Origin: AC-37 sp036386455
GTDB taxonomy: Bacteria > Actinomycetota > Thermoleophilia > Solirubrobacterales > Thermoleophilaceae
Direction: 5' to 3'
Length of the DNA: 64,000 nt
NCBI GenBank assembly: GCA_036386455.1
Contig: DASVVS010000036.1
Coordinates: 1-64,000 of the forward strand
Positions 15,531-22,775 of the stretch are shown here, one piece after another (position 1 is the stretch's first letter; every line of letters begins with the position of its first letter). Under the pieces are notes generated by a model. The model saw only the letters and a list, made by a program, of their open reading frames with translations. It made no database searches and had not been told where the DNA came from. Made by a program: the position numbers and the translations under genes.

Positions 15531-16529
15531 ATGATCGCCCTCGACGCCAACGGGGCGGACCGGGGACCAAGGGTCGTCGCCGAGGGCGGCGCCGCTTCCG
15601 GCGTGCCCGTGACCGTGTTCGGGCCGGCGGCGGAGCTCGGCGGCTTCGACAACGTCGTGGACGCCCCGGTGACGGTGACCAACGAGGAGGACGCCGCGCA
15701 CGCGGTGCGCGCGAAGCCCGACGCCTCGATCGTCCAGGCCGCCAGGGCCGTGAAGACCGGCGCTGCCGGCGCCTTCGTGACCCCCGGCAACACCGGCGCC
15801 GCGCTCGCGGCCGGGGTCTCCTACGTGAAGCGGATCAAGGGCGTGCACCGGCCGGCGGTGGCCGTGCGGATCCCGGTGCCGGGCCGGCCCGTCCTGCTGC
15901 TCGACGCGGGCGCCAACGTCGAGAACCGCCCCGAGTGGCTGGTGCAGTTCGCCTACATGGGGGCCGCCTACATGGAGGCCGTGCAGGGGGTGAAGCGCGC
16001 CCGCGTGGGGCTCCTGTCGGTCGGCGAGGAGGCCAAGAAGGGGACGGAGGCCGTCGTTGAGGCCAACCGCGTGCTGGCCGAGGGCACGCTCGACTTCGCC
16101 GGGAACGTGGAGGGCAACGACGTGACCGCCGGCACGGTGGACGTGGTGGTGACCGACGGCTTCACCGGCAACGTCACGCTCAAGGCGATCGAGGGGACGG
16201 CCAAGACCGTGATGGGCGCGGTCCGCGACGCGGTGCGCTCCGGGCCGGTCTCCACGCTGGGCGGCCTCCTGATCCGCGGCAAGGCGCGCGCGCTGCGGTC
16301 CGAGTTCGACCAGGACGCGGTCGGCGCCGGCATCCTGCTGGGCCTGCGCGGGCTCGGCTTCGTGACCCACGGCAACGCCAGCGCGGCCGGGGTCGCCACC
16401 GCGGTCCGGCTGGCCCACCGCGCGGTGGAGGAGGGGGTCGTGGAGCGGACCCAGGCCGCTCTGGAGGCGAGCGGGGCGCTGGGCGCCAGCGCGTCCGGAC
16501 CCACCCCTAGAGTCGGCGACCGGTCATGA
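15531..16529 (+). CDS. plsX: Phosphate acyltransferase PlsX
   Basis: 332 residues. The N-terminal MIALDANGADRGP corresponds to the usual MDxMGGD-type motif, here with Asn-Gly-Ala. GAFVTPGNTGAALAAG and LDAGANVENRPEWLVQFA are typical PlsX stretches. It converts acyl-ACP and phosphate to acyl-phosphate, the PlsY substrate, starting phospholipid synthesis. Its stop overlaps acpP (ATGA at 16526). Confidence 0.95.
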   Translation: MIALDANGADRGPRVVAEGGAASGVPVTVFGPAAELGGFDNVVDAPVTVTNEEDAAHAVRAKPDASIVQAARAVKTGAAGAFVTPGNTGAALAAGVSYVKRIKGVHRPAVAVRIPVPGRPVLLLDAGANVENRPEWLVQFAYMGAAYMEAVQGVKRARVGLLSVGEEAKKGTEAVVEANRVLAEGTLDFAGNVEGNDVTAGTVDVVVTDGFTGNVTLKAIEGTAKTVMGAVRDAVRSGPVSTLGGLLIRGKARALRSEFDQDAVGAGILLGLRGLGFVTHGNASAAGVATAVRLAHRAVEEGVVERTQAALEASGALGASASGPTPRVGDRS

Positions 16530-16780
16530 CCAGGGAGGAGCTGTTCGAGCGGGTGCGCGATCACCTGTCCGCCGAGCTTTCGGTGGACGGCTCCGCCATC
16601 CGCGACGACACCCGCTTCAAGGAGGACCTCAGAGCGGACTCGCTGCACCTGGTCGAGCTGATGGTCGAGCTGGAGGACGACTACGGAATCCGGATCCCCG
16701 ACGACGAGGCGGCGCGCATCGAGACGGTCGGCCAGGTGGTCGACTACGTGCACGCGCGCGCCCCCGAGAGAGCGTCCTGA
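16526..16780 (+). CDS. acpP: Acyl carrier protein
   Basis: 84 residues, acidic and helical, with the phosphopantetheine site in RADSLHLVELMVELEDDYG (Ser of DSL). It carries acyl chains for fatty acid and phospholipid synthesis. In Bacillus fabD and fabG lie between plsX and acpP; here they are absent and the genes overlap by 4 bases. Confidence 0.95.
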   Translation: MTREELFERVRDHLSAELSVDGSAIRDDTRFKEDLRADSLHLVELMVELEDDYGIRIPDDEAARIETVGQVVDYVHARAPERAS

Positions 16781-16784
16781 ACCC

Positions 16785-17477
16785 CTGGCCTCGCTCCAGT
16801 CGCTGCTCGACGAACTGCCCGAGGAGCTCGGGCGCCAGGCGTTCACGCATTCGTCCTGGGTCGAGCAGCGGACCGAGTCCTACGAGCGGCTGGCGTTCCT
16901 CGGTGACGTCGTGCTGAGCCTGTCGATCTCCGACCACATCTACCCGCGCTTCGAGGACTGGGGCGCGGGGCGGCTCACCAAGCTGCGCGCGCAGGCGGTC
17001 TCGCGCACGGCCTGCGCCGACGTGGCGCGCGAGCTGGACGTGCCGGCGCGGCTTCAGGCGGCGGCGCCGGAGGGCGTCGGCAAGAACGCCGACGTGCTGG
17101 TGGGCAGCGAGCGCATCCTGGCCTCGGTCTGCGAGGCGATCATCGGCGCGGCGTACATCGCGTTCGGGATGGACAGGGTCGCCCCGGCGGTGGTCGAGGC
17201 CTTCTCCGACCAGATCGACGACGCGCTCGGCAGCCCGGTCGACTTCAAGTCGCGGCTGCAGGAGACGCTGGCGCGGCACTCGGAGGTGGTCAGCTACCGG
17301 ATCGTGGAGGCCACGGGGCCGGCCCACGACCGCAGCTTCACCGCGATCGCCGAGGTGGCCGGCGAGGAGGTCGGCCGCGGCGAGGGCAAGACCAAGAAGG
17401 CCGCCGAGCAGGAGGCCGCAGAGCAGGCGCTCGACCACGTCGCCGAGCACTGGCCCGAGCCGGGGAGCGGTAGCTGA
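16785..17477 (+). CDS. rnc: Ribonuclease III with altered active site
   Basis: About 230 residues from a CTG at 16785. No ATG, GTG or TTG exists in frame between the acpP region and the signature motif. A GTG at 16911 would remove the FTHSSW helix and YERLAFLGD, so CTG is the best start and gives normal length. The C-terminal dsRNA-binding domain is intact (DFKSRLQETLARH, then GEGKTKKAAEQEAAEQAL). In the nuclease domain the signature reads YERLAFLGDVVL instead of ERLEFLGD, and ILASVCEAIIGA instead of ILADxxEA. Two of four metal ligands are therefore Ala and Ser. It may bind dsRNA but cleave poorly. The stop overlaps smc by one base. Confidence 0.88.
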   Translation: MASLQSLLDELPEELGRQAFTHSSWVEQRTESYERLAFLGDVVLSLSISDHIYPRFEDWGAGRLTKLRAQAVSRTACADVARELDVPARLQAAAPEGVGKNADVLVGSERILASVCEAIIGAAYIAFGMDRVAPAVVEAFSDQIDDALGSPVDFKSRLQETLARHSEVVSYRIVEATGPAHDRSFTAIAEVAGEEVGRGEGKTKKAAEQEAAEQALDHVAEHWPEPGSGS

Positions 17478-20400
17478 TGCACCTGCGCTCGCTCAGCATC
17501 AAGGGCTTCAAGTCGTTCCCGGACCGGGTGCGGCTCGACTTCGCGCCGGGCGTCTCGGTGATCGTCGGGCCGAACGGGTCGGGCAAGTCCAACATCACCG
17601 ACGCCGTGCTGTGGGCGCTCGGCGAGCAGTCGCCGCTCGCGGTGCGCGGGCAGACGATGCAGGACGTGATCTTCGCCGGCGGGCACGGCATCCCGTCGCG
17701 CAGCTCGGCCGAGGTCGAGGTCGTGATCGACAACTCCGACGGCGCGGCCGACACGCCGTTCTCCGAGGTCTCGATCGCGCGCCGGCTCGACCGCTCCGGC
17801 GACGGCGAGTACCGGCTGAACGGCGCGCGCTGCCGCCTGGCCGACGTCGTCGAGGTGCTCTCCGACACCGGGCTCGGCAAGGAGATGCACTCGGTGGTCT
17901 CGCAGGGCCGGGTCGAGGCGATCATCCACTCCAAGCCGCGCGACCGGCGCCTGCTGATCGAGGAGGCCGCGGGCCTCGGCAAGCACCGCAAGCGCCGCCG
18001 GCGCGCGCAGCTCAAGCTCGAGCGCACGCAGGACAACATCGCCCGGGCGCTCGACGTGGAGCGCGAGGCGCGCTCGCGGCTGCGCCCGCTCAAGCGCCAG
18101 GCCGAGGCTGCGGAGCTGCACGCGCGGCTCGAGCGGCAGTCGCTCGAGGTGCGGCTGGAGCTGGCGCGCGACGCCGCCGGCCTGGCGGCGCGCGAGCTCG
18201 AGGCGGCCGAGGCGGCGGCGAAGGCCGCGGGCGCGGAGCGCGACGAGGCCGACCGGCTGCTCGCCGCCGTGGCCGAGCGGCGCCAGCAGGTGGAAGAGGC
18301 GTTCGCGGCGGCCTCGCGCCACCGCGAGGCGCTGGCGGGCCGCGTTTTCGCCGCCCGCTCGGCGCACGACCGGATCGGGATGCGTCAGGAGCGCGTGCTG
18401 GACCTGGCGCGGCGCACGGCCGCGGCCGCCGCACAGGCCCAGTCCGAGCGCGAGACGCTGGTGGAGCAGGACGCGGCCGAGCCCGAGGACGGCGCGGCCG
18501 CCGAGCGCGTGTCCGCGCTCGAGGCCGAGCTGGCCGAGGTCGAGCGCGCGCTCGCCCGGGCGCTCGACGAGGAGCTCGCGGACCTCGACGCCGAGCGCGC
18601 GAAGGCCGACGCGCGGCGGGCGGAGCTGGACGCGCGGGTGGCCGAGCGCCGCGAGCGGCTCGACGCCGCCGAGCGCGCCGCCGACGAGGCGCGCCGCGCG
18701 CGGGTGGAGGCGGACCGCGCCGTGGAGGCCGCGCGGCGCCGGGCCGCGGAGACCGGGGCGGAGCTGGCGGGGGTCAACCGCTTTCTGTCGGCCATGGCGC
18801 CGGAGGGGGCGCGCTCGCTGTCGGCCGATCTCGGCGTGCGGGCGGGGTATGAGGCCGCGGTGGCGGCTGCGCTGGGACAGCTCTTGGGCGCCGCGGTCAG
18901 CAGCTCCCTCGCCGAGGCTTCCGAGCTGCTCGACGGGGCTGGGGAGGCGGGCGGGTCAGTACTGGTCGATGTAACCCACGCTATACGTGGCTTAGATCGA
19001 CCAGTTGCCGGAAACGGCACCCTCTCCGAGCCGCCGTGCGATGGCGCCACCCGCCTGCTCGATGTGATCGACAACGCCTCGGAGCACGCGCCGGTTCTCG
19101 AGCGGCTGCTGGGGAACGCCTGGGTCGTCGAGGATCTCGGGAGCGTGCCGGACGGGTTCGACGGGATCGCCGCGACCCGTCAGGGCCGTGCTCTCTTCGG
19201 CGCCACCGGCGAGGTCCGCCAGGCCGCGGCCGGGGGCGAGGAGCGGGTGCTCGAGGAGCGCAACCGCCGCGACCGGCTCGCCGCCGCCTCCGCCGAGGCC
19301 GCCGCCGAGGAGGCGCGGGCGCGGCAGGCCGCCGAGGCGGCTCAGGCCGCGGTGGCCGAGGCGTGGTCGGCGCGCGACGCCGCCGAGGGCGAGCTGCGCG
19401 CCGCCACCCGCGAGCGCGACGAGGCCGCCGAGGCCGCCCGCCGCGCGGGCTGGCTGATGGAGCGCCGCCGCGAGGCGCCCGGCGACGGCCCCGCGGCCGT
19501 GCGCAAGGCCGAGATCGTGGCCGAGCTGCGCGCCGAGTCGCGCCTGGCCGAGCAGGCCCAGCGCGCCCGTGCGGAGCGCCGGGCGCGGATCGCCGGGCTG
19601 GCCGCCCGCGCCGAGCGCGACCGCGCGACCGCCGCCGCCGCCGAGCGCGCCGCCGCCGCCCTCGCGCAGGCCAGGGAGGCCGTGGCGCTGCGGCGCGACG
19701 CCGCCGCCCGCGAGCTCGAGGCCGACGAGGAGCGCGGCCGCGCGACCGCCGACGAGCTGCGCGCGTGCGCCCGGGAGGAGGCCGACCTCCAGGGCCGCCT
19801 GCGCCGCGCCAGCGAGGCCGTGACCGCCACGGAGGTGCGCGCCCAGCAGGCCCGCGACACCGCCGCCGAGCGCGAGTCCGAACGCGTCCGGGTGGCCGAG
19901 GCGCTCGGCCACGACCCGGGCGCCGAGGTCGCCGCGCCGCTCGCCGAGCCGATGGACGACGAGGCGCGCACCGAGCTGCAGGTCAAGGTCGACCGCCTCG
20001 CCCGGCGGCGGGAGCAGCTCGGCCCGGTCAACCCGCTCGCCAAGCAGGAGTACGAGGAGGCGGTCGAGCACGTCGAGGAGCTCGAGTCCCAGCGCGAGGA
20101 CCTCGAGAGCGCCCTGTCCGAGCTCGAGAGCCTGATCAAGGAGACCGACCGCCGCATCCGCGAGAGCTTCGAGGAGACCTTCGAGGCGGCGGCGAGGAAC
20201 TTCGAGGACGTGGTGGCGCACCTGTTCCCGGGCGGCCGCGGCCGGCTCCGCCTGGTCAAGCCGGACGCCGGGCCGCGCCCCGTGATCGGCGGAGAGGACG
20301 CGGCGGCCGAAGCCGAGTCCGGGGCCGAGCTCGGCCGCGCCGCGACGGAGACGGGGGCTTCCTCCCCAGCCGCCGTAAGCGACGAGACCGCCGAGGCGAT

Positions 20401-20875
20401 GGCGGAGAACGAGGAGGCGCCCGAGCCCGGCGATCCCGGCGTGGAGATCGAGGTCACCCCGGCCGGCAAGTCGATGAAGCGCCTGTCGCTGATGTCGGGC
20501 GGCGAGAAGTCGCTCGTGGCGCTCGCGTTCATGTTCGCGGTCTTCCTCGCCAAGCCGTGCCCGTTCTACATCCTCGACGAGGTCGAGGCCGCGCTCGACG
20601 ACGCCAACATCGACCGCTTCCTCCAGCTCCTGCGCCAGTACTGCGATCGCGCGCAGTTCATCGTCGTCACCCACCAGAAGCGGACGATGGACGCCGCCGA
20701 CTGCCTCTACGGCGTGAGCATGGCCGGCAACGGCGTGTCGAAGGTGATCTCGCGCCGGATGCCGCGCGAGGCGGTCAGCGGGGTGGAGCCGAACGAGGCC
20801 GCCGCCGGCGACGGGGCCGCCCCCGCCGGTGACGGGGCCGCCCCCGCCGGGCCCGCCGAGGTCGCCGCCGCGTAA
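17477..20875 (+). CDS. smc: Chromosome segregation protein SMC
   Basis: 1132 residues. The head has Walker A GPNGSGKSNITDAVLWALGE (residues 31-50) and, at the C-terminal end, ABC signature LMSGGEKSLVALAF (about 1005) and Walker B FYILDEVEAALDDAN. Two long Ala/Glu/Arg coiled coils (about 165-430 and 590-925) flank a hinge (about 440-580). SMC with ScpAB compacts and segregates the chromosome. Unusual points are a roughly 55-residue acidic insert before the signature (about 938-991), a duplicated GDGAAPA tail, and a patch of rare codons forming a hairpin in the hinge (18961-19005). It lies between rnc and ftsY as in Bacillus, but with a hydrolase gene inserted before ftsY. Confidence 0.97.
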   Translation: MHLRSLSIKGFKSFPDRVRLDFAPGVSVIVGPNGSGKSNITDAVLWALGEQSPLAVRGQTMQDVIFAGGHGIPSRSSAEVEVVIDNSDGAADTPFSEVSIARRLDRSGDGEYRLNGARCRLADVVEVLSDTGLGKEMHSVVSQGRVEAIIHSKPRDRRLLIEEAAGLGKHRKRRRRAQLKLERTQDNIARALDVEREARSRLRPLKRQAEAAELHARLERQSLEVRLELARDAAGLAARELEAAEAAAKAAGAERDEADRLLAAVAERRQQVEEAFAAASRHREALAGRVFAARSAHDRIGMRQERVLDLARRTAAAAAQAQSERETLVEQDAAEPEDGAAAERVSALEAELAEVERALARALDEELADLDAERAKADARRAELDARVAERRERLDAAERAADEARRARVEADRAVEAARRRAAETGAELAGVNRFLSAMAPEGARSLSADLGVRAGYEAAVAAALGQLLGAAVSSSLAEASELLDGAGEAGGSVLVDVTHAIRGLDRPVAGNGTLSEPPCDGATRLLDVIDNASEHAPVLERLLGNAWVVEDLGSVPDGFDGIAATRQGRALFGATGEVRQAAAGGEERVLEERNRRDRLAAASAEAAAEEARARQAAEAAQAAVAEAWSARDAAEGELRAATRERDEAAEAARRAGWLMERRREAPGDGPAAVRKAEIVAELRAESRLAEQAQRARAERRARIAGLAARAERDRATAAAAERAAAALAQAREAVALRRDAAARELEADEERGRATADELRACAREEADLQGRLRRASEAVTATEVRAQQARDTAAERESERVRVAEALGHDPGAEVAAPLAEPMDDEARTELQVKVDRLARRREQLGPVNPLAKQEYEEAVEHVEELESQREDLESALSELESLIKETDRRIRESFEETFEAAARNFEDVVAHLFPGGRGRLRLVKPDAGPRPVIGGEDAAAEAESGAELGRAATETGASSPAAVSDETAEAMAENEEAPEPGDPGVEIEVTPAGKSMKRLSLMSGGEKSLVALAFMFAVFLAKPCPFYILDEVEAALDDANIDRFLQLLRQYCDRAQFIVVTHQKRTMDAADCLYGVSMAGNGVSKVISRRMPREAVSGVEPNEAAAGDGAAPAGDGAAPAGPAEVAAA
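18961..19005 (+). other. 45-nt hairpin made of rare codons inside smc hinge
   Basis: ACTGGTCGAT (18961-18970) pairs perfectly with ATCGACCAGT (18996-19005), and inside it CCACG (18976-18980) pairs with CGTGG (18986-18990). Two 5-base internal-loop sides and a CTATA loop remain. The codons here include GTA, ATA, CGT, TTA, CGA and GTT, all unusual for the surrounding gene. Confidence 0.7.
20804..20845 (+). repeat. 21-bp tandem duplication in the smc 3' end
   Basis: Two adjacent 21-base copies (20804-20824 and 20825-20845, one C/T difference) encode the doubled GDGAAPA tail of SMC. Probably a replication-slippage product in a disordered terminus. Confidence 0.75.
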
Positions 20876-20878
20876 GGT
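20873..20878 (+). promoter_or_regulatory. -10 element before the hydrolase gene
   Basis: TAAGGT overlaps the smc stop codon and ends seven bases before the ATG at 20886, suggesting a separate leaderless transcript. Confidence 0.4.
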
Positions 20879-20885
20879 CTCTCGC

Positions 20886-21755
20886 ATGGCGCCCGCCATG
20901 CCACACGTCGAAGGAGTCGAGCACCGCTACGCGCAGGTCAACGGCTTCCGCATGCACTACGCCGAGGCCGGCTCGGGCGACCCGGTGATCCTCCAGCACG
21001 GCTGGCCCCAGCACTGGTACGCGTGGCGCAACCAGATCCCGGCGCTGGCCGAGCGCTACCGCGTGATCGTGCCCGACCTGCGCGGCTACGGCTGGTCCGA
21101 GGCGCCGCGGTCGGGCTACGAGAAGGCCCAGTTCGCCGCCGACGTGGTCGCCCTGATGGACGAGCTGGGCATCGAGCGCGCCCGCTACGCCGGCCACGAC
21201 TGGGGCGCCGCCGCCGGCTGGATCCTCGCGATGGACCACCCGGAGCGCGTCGAGCGAGTGGCCGGCCTCAGCGTGCCCCCACCGTGGCGCAAGGGGCCGC
21301 CGCCTCCGCAGGCAATCGCGGTCTTCCTCACCTACCAGTCGCTCATCTCCACGCCCGTGCTCGGCGCGTTCACGGTCCGCAACGGCTTCGGGAACCGTCT
21401 CATGAAGACCTCGCGCAGCGTGGGCGAGTGGACCGAGCAGGAGCTCGCGATCTACGACCAGCCCTGGAGCGAGCCGGGCCACGACAACGCCGCCGTGCAG
21501 ACCTACCGCACCTTCCTCACGAAGGAGATGCCCGCGCAGCTGCGCGGCGAGCTCTCCGGCAAGCGCCTGAACGTGCCCTCGCTCGTGATCATGGGGCGCC
21601 GCGAGCTGCTGGCCACGGGGCTCCAGCCCGAGGTCTACGAGAAGAAGGGCGACGACGTGCGCACCAAGTTCGTCGACTCCAACCACTGGGCGGCCGAAGA
21701 GCGCCCCGAGGACGTGACGCGCCTGCTGCTGGACTTCTTCGCCGATGGCTCGTAG
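20886..21755 (+). CDS. Alpha/beta hydrolase, epoxide hydrolase/haloalkane dehalogenase-like
   Basis: 289 residues from ATG 20886 (ATG 20898 also possible). The oxyanion loop is LQHGWPQHWYAWR, the nucleophile elbow GHDWGAAAG with Asp as nucleophile, and the catalytic His is in VDSNHWAAEERPEDV. An Asp nucleophile with a HGWP loop is the pattern of soluble epoxide hydrolases and haloalkane/haloacetate dehalogenases rather than esterases. The substrate is unknown. It overlaps ftsY by 11 bases and has no functional link to its neighbours; it is an insertion between smc and ftsY. Confidence 0.88.
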   Translation: MAPAMPHVEGVEHRYAQVNGFRMHYAEAGSGDPVILQHGWPQHWYAWRNQIPALAERYRVIVPDLRGYGWSEAPRSGYEKAQFAADVVALMDELGIERARYAGHDWGAAAGWILAMDHPERVERVAGLSVPPPWRKGPPPPQAIAVFLTYQSLISTPVLGAFTVRNGFGNRLMKTSRSVGEWTEQELAIYDQPWSEPGHDNAAVQTYRTFLTKEMPAQLRGELSGKRLNVPSLVIMGRRELLATGLQPEVYEKKGDDVRTKFVDSNHWAAEERPEDVTRLLLDFFADGS

Positions 21756-22746
21756 CTGGCGCGAGCTGTTCATCACGAACGGCGCGGCGCCCGAGGCGGA
21801 GGCCGGCGACGCCGGGGACGCCGAGCCCGAGAGGCGCCGCGGCTTCTTCCGCCGCCTGCGCGAGAACATGGCCAAGAGCCGCGAGGCGCTCGGGGCGGAG
21901 CTCCAGGCCAGCGTGTTCCAGACGCTCGACGACGAGACCTGGGAGCGGCTGGAGGAGACGCTGATCTACGCCGACGTGGGGGCGAAGACGACGGCGCGGA
22001 TCGTGGAGCGGCTCGAGACCGAGGCGGGCAGCGGCGAGCTGTCCGGCGGCGAGGCGCTCACGAGCCGGCTCATGGAGCTGCTGGCCGACGCCGCCCGCAC
22101 CGGCGAGGACCGGATCGACCTGCGGCCGGAGCCGGCGGTGATCCTCGTCGTGGGCGTGAACGGCACCGGCAAGACCACGACGATCGGGAAGATCGCCTGG
22201 CACCTCAAGCACGAGCTCGGCCAGTCGGTCCTGCTCGCGGCGGGCGACACCTTCCGCGCCGCGGCGGTCGAGCAGCTCGTCACCTGGAGCGAGCGTGCCG
22301 GGGTCGAGATCGTGCGCGCGAAGGAGGGCTCCGACCCGGGCGCGGTGGCGTACGACGCGGTGGAGGCGGCCCGGGCGCGCGGCCACGACGTGGTGATCAT
22401 CGACACCGCCGGGCGCCTGCACACGCAGGACCACCTGATGGACGAGCTGCGCAAGGTGCGCAAGGTGATCGGCCGCCAGATCCCCGAGGCGCCGCACGAG
22501 ACGCTGCTCGTGATCGACGCGACCACCGGCCAGAACGGGCTGCGCCAGGCGATGCTGTTCGGCGAGGCCACGCAGGTGACCGGGATCGTCCTCACCAAGC
22601 TCGACGGCACCGCCAAGGGCGGCATCGCGCTCGCCATCGCCGAGGAGACCGGCGTTCCGGTCAAGCTGATCGGGATCGGCGAGGGGATCGAGGACCTGCG
22701 CCCGTTCGACCCGGACGACTTCGCGCGGGCGCTGCTCGAGCCGTAG
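21745..22746 (+). CDS. ftsY: Signal recognition particle receptor FtsY
   Basis: 333 residues. A short acidic A region with a basic patch (ERRRGFFRRLRENM) is followed by the helical N domain and the GTPase G domain: GVNGTGKTTTIGKIA (about 137-151), AAGDTFRAAAVEQL, DTAGRLHTQ and TKLDGTAKGG. The protein docks SRP-ribosome complexes at the membrane. The reduced A domain is usual for actinobacteria. In Bacillus ffh follows closely; here roughly 11.5 kb of accessory DNA separates them. Confidence 0.96.
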   Translation: MARSWRELFITNGAAPEAEAGDAGDAEPERRRGFFRRLRENMAKSREALGAELQASVFQTLDDETWERLEETLIYADVGAKTTARIVERLETEAGSGELSGGEALTSRLMELLADAARTGEDRIDLRPEPAVILVVGVNGTGKTTTIGKIAWHLKHELGQSVLLAAGDTFRAAAVEQLVTWSERAGVEIVRAKEGSDPGAVAYDAVEAARARGHDVVIIDTAGRLHTQDHLMDELRKVRKVIGRQIPEAPHETLLVIDATTGQNGLRQAMLFGEATQVTGIVLTKLDGTAKGGIALAIAEETGVPVKLIGIGEGIEDLRPFDPDDFARALLEP

Positions 22747-22775
22747 GGGTCGCGGGCGCCGGTGCGGCGGCGGGC

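Noticed and set aside
16911..17477. Shorter rnc starting at GTG 16911
   Set aside because: It would remove the FTHSSW helix and the YERLAFLGD active-site box, which are clearly encoded upstream in the same frame.
18961..19005. parS centromere site inside smc
   Set aside because: The palindrome does not match the parS consensus TGTTTCACGTGAAACA; only a generic CCACG/CGTGG core is shared.
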